This document shows, one piece after another, positions 1 through 6,494 of a stretch of 26,142 nucleotides of DNA; the stretch's first letter is position 1; each line of letters starts with the position of its first letter. The DNA is from JBIOJM01 sp044450785 (GTDB lineage: Bacteria > Planctomycetota > Planctomycetia > Isosphaerales > Isosphaeraceae): the NCBI GenBank assembly GCA_044450785.1, contig JBIOJM010000122.1, positions 1 through 26,142 on the forward strand. The letters run 5' to 3'. The notes under the pieces are model-generated. The model was given only the letters and a program-made list of their open reading frames with translations, was not told the origin of the DNA and searched no databases. Both the position numbers and the translations under genes were made by a program.

Positions 1-126
1 ATCAGTCGCTTCACCTTGTCACTCCTGAAGCAGCATCCCGACCGCGCGAGCCTCGTCATGAAACGCCGCACTTGTGCCTGGAACGAAACCTTCCTGCTGG
101 AAGTCCTTACCGGAGCAACGCTTTAG
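1..126 (+). CDS. Transposase, C-terminal fragment (ISAs1-like), cut by window edge
   Basis: Reading frame 1 is open from the first base to the TAG at 124-126 and gives 41 residues. It includes SLLKQHPD, a basic stretch VMKRR, then CAWNETFLLEVL. The pattern of a LLKQ-type helix, a basic SLVMKRR-like segment, a GW-like aromatic pair and a closing YLxxVL-like end is what I recall of ISAs1-family (DDE) transposase C-termini. The catalytic part lies off the left edge, so intactness cannot be judged. The last 20 bases overlap the antisense lipoprotein gene, which is best read as a result of the insertion. Confidence 0.55.
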   Translation: MSRFTLSLLKQHPDRASLVMKRRTCAWNETFLLEVLTGATL

Positions 127-141
127 TGTGCGCTGGCCCTG
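1..141 (+). mobile_element. Right end of an insertion sequence (ISAs1-like), partial
   Basis: The segment carries the C-terminal end of a transposase reading rightwards to a TAG at 124-126. Fifteen bases after the stop lies cgctggccctg (131-141), whose reverse complement starts CAGGG, a plausible terminal inverted repeat. The outer edge is therefore placed near 141. The left end of the element lies outside the window, so neither the partner repeat nor the target duplication can be seen. The lipoprotein gene on the other strand enters this segment and ends inside it, which supports an insertion boundary here. The family assignment is from memory of how ISAs1-type transposases end and is tentative. 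Confidence 0.5.
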
Positions 142-556
142 GGTCGTAGCCGTATTCCTGGTAATAGGGGAGCATCGGGAGCTGGATGCCGTCGGGCTTG
201 CCCTTCTGGATGATCACCTCCATGAACTCTTCGTAGGTCTTGGGCTTCTCGCCGTTGCTCGCCTCGTACAGGTCGATGGCATGCTTGACACTCATCTTGG
301 CGATGTTGCCCACGGAGGTGCGATAGGCATCGGCCTGGATGGTGATGTAGTCGGTGGCGTGGATCTTGCCGTCGGTGACCTGGCCTCCTTGGGCAAGTTC
401 AGGCTTGAGGTTGCGGACGTCCTGAGTGGTCTTGCCGAGCGTGTCACGAGCCTGGAGCTTCGGCTTCGACGGCGTCTCGTCGCCGCAGCCGATGATGAGG
501 GTGAGCAGGGCCAGGCCAAAGGCCAGATCAAGGATATGGCCGGGGAGGCGCGTCAT
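107..556 (-). CDS. Small lipoprotein of unknown function, C-terminus replaced by IS sequence
   Basis: The 149-residue product starts with a short basic N-terminus, a hydrophobic stretch (about residues 9-23) and a lipobox ending IIGC at Cys24, so it should be lipid-anchored after signal peptidase II processing. The start is supported by AGGAG at 564-568, seven bases upstream. The middle (about 75-115) resembles small planctomycete proteins that read roughly as hA-x-L-Y-x-A-x-x-G-x-x-P-K-x-x-E-E-F-M; no function is known to me. The last ten residues (GPAHTKALLR) are encoded inside the presumed insertion-sequence end, so the native C-terminus is probably lost. The gene lies 94 bp downstream of the DUF1501 gene on the same strand and may be co-transcribed with it. 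Confidence 0.75.
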   Translation of the reverse strand: MTRLPGHILDLAFGLALLTLIIGCGDETPSKPKLQARDTLGKTTQDVRNLKPELAQGGQVTDGKIHATDYITIQADAYRTSVGNIAKMSVKHAIDLYEASNGEKPKTYEEFMEVIIQKGKPDGIQLPMLPYYQEYGYDPGPAHTKALLR

Positions 557-650
557 GGAGTGACTCCTGGTTGGGACCGGGTGAGCGATGAGGCCGGGTT
601 AAATCGAGTATCGCTCCGCTGGGCGCGCAGTACAAGGACCGGGTGGTTCG

Positions 651-2057
651 TCAGCCGAACAGTGGGAGCACGGGAATGCCGTCGTTGATTCTCAAGGGGC
701 GATCGAGGGCGTCTTTGACCATCGTGGCCGGTTCGATGCCCAGGGCGTGCAGGATCGTCGCGCCGAGGTCCTCGGGGCTGACCGGATCGCGGGCCGGATA
801 CGCGGCCCAGCGGTCGGATGCTCCGAGAATTGACCCGCCGCGCACGCCGGCTCCCGCCAGGACGGCTGAGTAACAGTGTGGCCAGTGCTCGCGGCCGCTG
901 TTGGCCTTGTTGATCCGGGGCGAGCGGCCGAACTCGCCGACCCAGACGACGAGCGTCTCGTTGAGCAGGCCGCGACCGTCCAGGTCTTCGACCAGGGCCG
1001 AGAAACCCTGGTCGGCCGGAGGCATCAGTCGGTGCTTGAGCTGATTGAAGTTGTTGCCGTGGGTGTCCCAGAAGAACTGTCCGTCGTTGTGCCAGTTGAC
1101 CGTCACCAGGCCGACCCCCGCCTCGATCAGGCGGCGGGCCAGCAAGAGGCATTGACCGTGGATGTGCCGGCCGTAGCGATCGCGGAGCCTGGGGTCTTCC
1201 CGATCGATCTGGAAGGCCCCACGCGCCTCGGCCGAGACCAGGGCGTCAAGCGCTTTCTGCTGGTAGCCGTCCCAGGACTGAATTCCCTTGCCGGAGAGGT
1301 CGGCCGCGTCGGCGAGTTGTTTCAACAGCCCGCGGCGATCGGCCAGGCGTCCCGGCGAGGTCCCTTCGGGTAGACCGAGTCCCTCGATGTGAAAGCCGGA
1401 GGCGTTCGGGTCGCCCTCGATGTGGAACGGGTCGTAAGCCTTGCCCAGCCACCCTGCGTCCTGGCCGGGGGCCTTGCCGCCGGGGGCGGCGGGGTGCATG
1501 ACCGTCCAGGGCATGTTGACGGCGCTCGGGATCGCGCCCTTCGTCGGGCGGAGCTTCGAAACGAGCGCTCCGAGGTGCGGCCAGTCGCGCGACGAGGGGC
1601 CGGCGGCGTCGGAATTGGGCGTCGGAGCAAGGTGGCCGGTCAGGATGCGGTGGGCCGTGGAGAGGTGGGCAGCGTCGTCGTGGTTCATCGACCGGACGAT
1701 CGACAGCCGGTGTGCCTGCTGGGCCAGCAGCGGGAAGTGCTCGCTGATCGAGATCCCTGGCACGTTCGTCGGGATGGAGCGGAACGGTCCGCGAATGTCC
1801 TCCGGGGCGTCGGGCTTGAGGTCCCACGTGTCCAGATGGCTGGGACCGCCCCAGAGAAAGATCAGGATGCACGATTTCGCCCGGCCGAACGCCTGTGGGC
1901 CGGAGTTTTGCCCGGCCTGCTTCGCCCGCAGGAGGCCCGGCAAGCCCAGGCCCGTCAATGCCAGCGCCCCCACCCGCAACGTCTCGCGTCGCGAGAGCTG
2001 AAGCTGACGGAAGTCACGGCACGCGGTCGCCCGCTCAGTCTTCGGGTATCGCATCAT
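651..2057 (-). CDS. DUF1501 domain protein, Tat-exported, sulfatase-like fold
   Basis: The 468-residue product has a twin-arginine signal (SRRETLRVGALAL, from residue 22) followed by a hydrophobic segment to about residue 42, so export in folded form is expected. The body shows the usual DUF1501 signatures: ILIFLWGGPSHLDTWD with KPDAP, then HFPLLAQQAHRLSIVRSMNH, and near the end WVGEFGRSPRIN and GREHWPHCYSAVLAGAGVRGG. The family is very abundant in planctomycetes and related to alkaline phosphatase/sulfatase-type enzymes, but its substrate is unknown. It usually sits beside a DUF1549/DUF1553 cytochrome-type protein; none is seen here, so this copy is solitary. The start could be the first or second of two adjacent Met codons, and no strong ribosome site separates them. 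Confidence 0.92.
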   Translation of the reverse strand: MMRYPKTERATACRDFRQLQLSRRETLRVGALALTGLGLPGLLRAKQAGQNSGPQAFGRAKSCILIFLWGGPSHLDTWDLKPDAPEDIRGPFRSIPTNVPGISISEHFPLLAQQAHRLSIVRSMNHDDAAHLSTAHRILTGHLAPTPNSDAAGPSSRDWPHLGALVSKLRPTKGAIPSAVNMPWTVMHPAAPGGKAPGQDAGWLGKAYDPFHIEGDPNASGFHIEGLGLPEGTSPGRLADRRGLLKQLADAADLSGKGIQSWDGYQQKALDALVSAEARGAFQIDREDPRLRDRYGRHIHGQCLLLARRLIEAGVGLVTVNWHNDGQFFWDTHGNNFNQLKHRLMPPADQGFSALVEDLDGRGLLNETLVVWVGEFGRSPRINKANSGREHWPHCYSAVLAGAGVRGGSILGASDRWAAYPARDPVSPEDLGATILHALGIEPATMVKDALDRPLRINDGIPVLPLFG

Positions 2058-2258
2058 CGGTTAGCCCAGGCTGTCGTCATTCTCCGGGTAACCCCGACCC
2101 GAATGTTCAACTTTTTGTTAACAATTCTTCTACTGGAAGCATAACCCATTCGGCGGGAAGCGTCCAGGGGGAGGGTACCTTCCATCGCGGCTTGACACGG
2201 GATACAAGAGAGATCTGTGGGTCGGGAATCTGATTCGCGCGGGGAATGCTCTCTCGGC

Positions 2259-2263
2259 GGAGG
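2259..2263 (+). promoter_or_regulatory. Ribosome binding site fixing the start at 2270
   Basis: GGAGG lies six bases before the ATG at 2270. An in-frame ATG at 2246 would add eight residues but lacks such a site. Starting at 2270 also places a clean signal peptide at the N-terminus. Confidence 0.7.
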
Positions 2264-2269
2264 TTGTCC

Positions 2270-3790
2270 ATGAACAGGACGAGCATTATTGCCCTGGGGG
2301 CGCTGGTTGGCGCCCTCTTGGGCCATGCTCCGGGATTCGGGCAGGAGACAGGCCGGTTGGAGGTCGTCGTCCGCGAAGGGAAGCAGGCCGTGCCGTGTCG
2401 AATCCACCTGTACGATTCGGCGAACAAGACGCCCAAGGTCCACGGCTGGCCCGCCTGGAACGACCACATCGTCTGCGACGCCCTTGCACGTCTGGAACTG
2501 CCGGCCGGGAAGTACCGCTACGAGATTGAGCGCGGACCGGAGTCCGACTCGATTTCGGGCGAGCTGGCGATCGTTGCCGGAAGTGAGGGCAAGCTGGCCG
2601 CGGACCTCGTCAGGATCGCCGACCTCGCGTCCGAAGGGTGGTGGTCCGGTGAGCTCCACGTCCATCGGCCCATCGAGGATGTCCCGCTGCTCATGCGGGC
2701 CGAGGACCTGCATGTCGCGCCGGTCATGACGTGGTGGAACAAAACGAACTTTTGGGCTGGCCGCACGGCCCCCGCGGAGCACGTCGTGCGGTTCGACGGG
2801 AATCGCTACTACCACCTCATGGCGGGCGAGGACGAGCGCGAGGGAGGTGCCCTGCTGTATTTCGGCCTGAGGCAACCGCTGCCGATTACGGAAGCAGAAC
2901 GGGAATACCCTTCGCCCATGCGCTTCCTGAATCAAGCCCGAGCCCAGGCCGGCGTCCACGTGGACATCGAAAAACCCTTCTGGTGGGACGTGCCGGTCTG
3001 GCTGGCGAGCGGGCAGGTGGACACGATCGGCATCGCCAACAACCACATGTGCCGGAGCAAGATGTATCCGGACGAAGCCTGGGGGAAGCCGCGCGATCTT
3101 CAGCGTCTCCCCGCGCCCCTGGGCAACGGCTACTGGACTCAGGAGCTTTACTATCACGCGCTGAACTGCGGCCTGCGGATCCCGCCCAGTGCCGGGAGCG
3201 CGTCCGGGGTCCTTCCCAACCCGCTCGGGTACAATCGCGTCTACGTCCACCTCGATGGCGAATTGAGCTACGAGCGATGGTTTGAAGGTCTTCGAGCCGG
3301 CCGCACGTTCGTGACGAACGGCCCCCTGCTCCGGGTGCGTGCGGGAGGCCAGCTTCCCGGGCACGTCTTCACGGCCCAGGACCAGGTCAAAGTCGAGCTT
3401 GCCGGCGTCCTGCAAGGTCGCGACCGGGTCGAGGCGGTCGAGATCATTCGCGACGGCCGCGTCGAGCGCAGGGTTCCCGCCGCGGAGCTCGCCAAGACCG
3501 GGTCGCTCGGCAAGCTGACCTTTAGGTCGAGCGGCTGGTTCCTGGTCCGCGCGATTGCCGATCATCCCCAGACCTTCCGGTTCGCGTCGACCGCGCCGTG
3601 GTACGTCGAGGTCGGCAATGTCAAGCGCCGCGTCAGTCGCGCGTCGGCCCAGTTCTTCCTGGACTGGACGGACGAACGGATCAAGCGGGTCAAGGTCGGC
3701 GATCGCGCCCGGCGCGAGGAGGTCCTGGAACCACACCGCCGCGCGCGGGAATACTGGGCGGCGCTTGTGGGGATGGCCAATGCGGACTAG
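2270..3790 (+). CDS. CehA/McbA-family secreted metallohydrolase (PHP-like)
   Basis: The 506-residue product has a signal peptide (MNRTSIIALGALVGALLG, cleavage near residue 25). An N-terminal beta-rich part (about 28-115) is followed by GELHVHRP, with His130 and His132 as the metal-binding HxH of the PHP-like fold. Other family marks are VMTWWNKTNFW, NNHM near residue 258, and RTFVTNGPLLRV near residue 346, the TNGPLL motif being typical of CehA/McbA proteins. CehA and McbA hydrolyse the carbamate ester carbaryl, but most members have no known substrate, so only a hydrolase role is claimed. The gene diverges from the DUF1501 gene and converges on a glycoside-hydrolase-like gene. Confidence 0.85.
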   Translation: MNRTSIIALGALVGALLGHAPGFGQETGRLEVVVREGKQAVPCRIHLYDSANKTPKVHGWPAWNDHIVCDALARLELPAGKYRYEIERGPESDSISGELAIVAGSEGKLAADLVRIADLASEGWWSGELHVHRPIEDVPLLMRAEDLHVAPVMTWWNKTNFWAGRTAPAEHVVRFDGNRYYHLMAGEDEREGGALLYFGLRQPLPITEAEREYPSPMRFLNQARAQAGVHVDIEKPFWWDVPVWLASGQVDTIGIANNHMCRSKMYPDEAWGKPRDLQRLPAPLGNGYWTQELYYHALNCGLRIPPSAGSASGVLPNPLGYNRVYVHLDGELSYERWFEGLRAGRTFVTNGPLLRVRAGGQLPGHVFTAQDQVKVELAGVLQGRDRVEAVEIIRDGRVERRVPAAELAKTGSLGKLTFRSSGWFLVRAIADHPQTFRFASTAPWYVEVGNVKRRVSRASAQFFLDWTDERIKRVKVGDRARREEVLEPHRRAREYWAALVGMANAD

Positions 3791-3815
3791 TGCCTTGTCA
3801 ATCTTGATTTGAGAA

Positions 3816-3867
3816 GTTGGAGTCCCGGCTTCAGCCGGTCCTTTCCGCCTAAAGGCGGTACTCCAAC
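3816..3867. repeat. Nested palindrome, REP-like, between convergent genes
   Basis: Outer arms gttggagt (3816-3823) and actccaac (3860-3867) are perfect complements. They enclose two perfect small hairpins: ccggct-tc-agccgg (3825-3838) and ccgcct-aa-aggcgg (3845-3858). The whole can fold as a three-way junction with two short-loop arms. It lies 26 bp after the stop of the CehA-like gene and 51 bp before the end of the convergent gene. I recall similar gttggagt...actccaac elements scattered in planctomycete genomes. It could act as a mobile REP/MITE-type element, a bidirectional transcription stop, or both. Confidence 0.8.
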
Positions 3868-3917
3868 CCATCAATCGACGGTTGACAGCCCACCAGGCCC
3901 TATACCCGACGAGCTCC

Positions 3918-5903
3918 TCATTCCGCCGGCAACACGAGCGCTTTCGGATCAGGGACGGCCTGCCGGTAGATCGTCCTCGTGTCCGCGATCAGGCGGCGCA
4001 GGAGTGCCAGGCCGTCGCGCGTCTTGGGGGAGGCCCCGGCGTCCGTTGCGTCCAGCGCGGCTTCGATCAGCTTCATCCGCTCGAGCGCGCCGGGGACCGC
4101 GGCGAGCTTCGCGAGCGTCGTCCGCAATCGCTCGGTCTCCTGCCGTCGCTGCGCATCGTCGGCGATCGACCGGATGCGCTTGCGCTCGCCGTCCACGGTG
4201 AGCCGGTCGAGCTTGCGGCCGTCAAACCAATAGCGCGGCCTGGCGAACGAGGTCAGCACCTCCGAGTGGTCGATCGAGAACTGGTGCAAAAAAATCATGT
4301 CGTCCACACACCGTTTCGGAGCGTCGGGCGAAAAATAACGCCGGTGGATCCGCTCCTTCAACTGGTCGAGCGTGAGGCCCGGCTCCCAGGTGACCTCGCG
4401 GTAGACGAAGCCGGTCAGGCAGTACGGAAGGATGCCGGTGGGCAGCGGGATCTGGTCGCGGTAGTACGAGGCGGTGCTGAAGCCGGGCTCGAACGCCGGG
4501 ATGTAGCCAAAAAGCCCCTCGTCGGCGGAGCGCCGGGCCGCCGTGAGAACATTCGCGATGGGCATCTTGTAGAACTGGTCGAAGTGGGAGATCCGCCGGC
4601 TGAAGAAGGCAAGGGGGTGCGGAACTCCGCCCGGTCCCGCCAGTTTCCAGGGACCGTTCAGGTCAAGCCCGACGCGGACGTCGAGCCACTCGAAGCGCGG
4701 GTCGCTCATGTCGCGGATCTGCTCGTAGTAATTCACGTCGCGGGCATGCTCGGCGTAGCCGATGAGCCAGCAGAAATGGAGCTTCGGGTTGCGCCGCCAT
4801 GCCTCGCGGGCGAGCTCCTGCAGCCACGTGATCTCCGCCCGGCCGTAGCTTTTCGAGCCGAAGCTATCGAGGGGGACCTGGCAACGGGCGCACTGGCACT
4901 CGCCGTGCTCGTCGCGGATCTCGAGCATGAAGCCGTCGGCTTCCGGCCAGGTGTCGACCATCTCCAGGAAGTGCTCGCGGTTGCCCGTGCGGGCGAACGG
5001 CTGCGACGGGCAGAGGCCGCCGGCTTTGACCGCGGCGATCTCCGGATGGCCGTCGATGAGGTAATGCGCCGCGGTCCAGGCGAAAACGCCGCCGCCGATG
5101 TAGAACTGGATGTCACGTTCGTGGCAGTAGCGGATCAGCCGGCGGACGCCGTCCACCGTCAGCCGGGTGTTCGTCGTGGCGTCGACGTTGTACAGGCGGG
5201 GGTACTTCTTCGACGGGTGATGACCCGACAGCCAGAAGTAGACGCGCTCCATGCCGTCCTCGGCATAGCGGTCGATGACCTTCATCCAGTCCTCGGCGGT
5301 GTACTTCATCGCGACGCCGTACAACGGCAGGTGGTAAGTCCCTCTGGCGGCCAGCCTCGGCGATCGGACGAGGGAGGCGGAACGGGCGAAGACGTCCGCC
5401 GTGCCGGCGGGCCCGGCCGAGGCGTCGAGCAGGAAGTCGCGGCAGTAGACGGCCCCGTTGTAAGCCCCGCGTGGAGTCCTGCCGGCGATGACCAGGCGCT
5501 TCGCGCCCCCCTCGCTCCTCGCCTCGACGGCGAATCCTTGCGGGTCGGCGAACGGCACTCTGGCGATCGGCCCCTCGGTTAGCAGGCTCAAGCCGGCGAT
5601 CGCGTCGCTGCTCTCGGGCGTGCCGAGCAGGATCACGTCGCCTGCCGGTAGCGACGTGCCCTTGGCCAGTCGAACCACCCGAGGCGCCGCGCCTCCCCAG
5701 CGCGCGGCGGTCGACGCGATTGCCGCGACGGCGTCATCCCAGATCGGCGCATTGTCCTCGGGCGCGATCAACGTCGCGACCGGCTTGCCGGCACGGACAA
5801 GGTCGAGGAAACGCCCGCCCGCCTCTTCCGCCCGACCCGGGGTCGTCGTGATCAGCATGGCCACGATCACCACGATCCAACCGACGTTTGGGATGCGATT
5901 CAT
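3918..5903 (-). CDS. Secreted glycoside-hydrolase-like protein (GH20/GH67-type N-domain, DUF4838-like)
   Basis: The 661-residue product begins with a signal peptide (VGWIVVIVAMLITTTPGRA, cleavage near residue 25). Residues about 40-140 resemble the small alpha/beta domain that precedes the barrel in GH20 and GH67 enzymes: ILLGTPESSDAI, a FAVEA strand, then LVIAGRTPRGAYNGAVYCRDFLL. The next part looks like a TIM barrel (FYIGGGVFAW; FMLEIRDEHGECQCARC near residue 330). The acidic pair followed by CxCxxC is typical of DUF4838-like proteins. A C-terminal helical part follows. A role in polysaccharide breakdown is inferred; the substrate is unknown and a catalytic pair cannot be assigned by eye. 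An AGGAAA site lies about six bases upstream of the ATG. Confidence 0.75.
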   Translation of the reverse strand: MNRIPNVGWIVVIVAMLITTTPGRAEEAGGRFLDLVRAGKPVATLIAPEDNAPIWDDAVAAIASTAARWGGAAPRVVRLAKGTSLPAGDVILLGTPESSDAIAGLSLLTEGPIARVPFADPQGFAVEARSEGGAKRLVIAGRTPRGAYNGAVYCRDFLLDASAGPAGTADVFARSASLVRSPRLAARGTYHLPLYGVAMKYTAEDWMKVIDRYAEDGMERVYFWLSGHHPSKKYPRLYNVDATTNTRLTVDGVRRLIRYCHERDIQFYIGGGVFAWTAAHYLIDGHPEIAAVKAGGLCPSQPFARTGNREHFLEMVDTWPEADGFMLEIRDEHGECQCARCQVPLDSFGSKSYGRAEITWLQELAREAWRRNPKLHFCWLIGYAEHARDVNYYEQIRDMSDPRFEWLDVRVGLDLNGPWKLAGPGGVPHPLAFFSRRISHFDQFYKMPIANVLTAARRSADEGLFGYIPAFEPGFSTASYYRDQIPLPTGILPYCLTGFVYREVTWEPGLTLDQLKERIHRRYFSPDAPKRCVDDMIFLHQFSIDHSEVLTSFARPRYWFDGRKLDRLTVDGERKRIRSIADDAQRRQETERLRTTLAKLAAVPGALERMKLIEAALDATDAGASPKTRDGLALLRRLIADTRTIYRQAVPDPKALVLPAE

Positions 5904-6108
5904 CGCTGTTTCCTCGTACGAATCTGCACGATGATGCCGGTAATCTTCCGCTGAAGACGCTGAGCAGGTCTGTTGAGCCCAGGAGGAGAGGCTGTATCAT
6001 CACAGTCTACAGCACACCGCGCGTGCCCGAAAACCATGCCCGCTACATTCGCCGTCGCGTGGAAGCTTGTCCACACTGAGCCCGTGATCGGCTCAAGGAG
6101 CCATTGGT

Positions 6109-6366
6109 ATGAAGTTATACGAATTCAATGTCGTCTTGAAGGACGTGTCGGAGGTCACAGACGATCAGGCGGATGTACTGTTTTCTGCAGGTTGCGACGA
6201 TGGGACGCCGGCTTCTTGCAACGGCATGGCCTGGATTCATTTCGACCGGGAGGCGTACTCCCTGGAAGAGGCGATTCGCTTGGCGGTCGCCCAGGTTCAG
6301 GCGGCCGGTTTCGGGGTGTCCAAAGTCGAGCTGGACGCGGACTCCGCGGTGTCCCAGGGGGCATAA
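6109..6366 (+). CDS. Conserved small protein of unknown function
   Basis: This 85-residue soluble protein has a good ribosome site (AAGGAG, 6095-6100, eight bases before the ATG). It opens with a beta strand (KLYEFNVVLKDV), then DQADVLFSAGCDDGTP, then IHFDREAYSLEEAIRLAV and a final strand (VSKVEL). The AGCDD...FDREA.SLEEAI pattern is one I recall from small uncharacterised proteins in several phyla. No signal peptide or membrane segment is seen. It reads the same way as the sigma factor fusion, 128 bp upstream of it, but a hairpin in the gap suggests separate transcription. No function is proposed. Confidence 0.8.
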   Translation: MKLYEFNVVLKDVSEVTDDQADVLFSAGCDDGTPASCNGMAWIHFDREAYSLEEAIRLAVAQVQAAGFGVSKVELDADSAVSQGA

Positions 6367-6378
6367 ACGATGCCACTC

Positions 6379-6398
6379 TCGGGTATTTTCGTGCCCGA
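6379..6398 (+). terminator. Possible hairpin terminator after the small gene
   Basis: tcgggta and tgcccga pair over seven positions (one G-U) around the loop ttttcg, 12 bp after the stop codon. No T-run follows directly, so intrinsic termination is uncertain. Confidence 0.3.
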
Positions 6399-6494
6399 TG
6401 TCATGTTCGGCGAATTTTGAGAAAGTCGGAATAGTCGGCCCGCCCGGTTAGTCTACTTGGATAAGAGATACACCGGCATGCGGAGGCAAAGCCT

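Noticed and set aside
2192..2220. Possible promoter for the CehA-like gene (TTGACA at 2192-2197)
   Set aside because: The -35-like box is perfect, but no acceptable -10 box lies 16-18 bases downstream.
2054..3874. Long open frame (606 codons) on the minus strand
   Set aside because: It is the antisense shadow of the CehA/McbA-like gene, which has a ribosome site, signal peptide and family motifs.
3882..5582. Long open frame (566 codons) on the plus strand
   Set aside because: It is antisense to the glycoside-hydrolase-like gene, in register with its GC-rich codon pattern, and shows no recognisable motif or signal.
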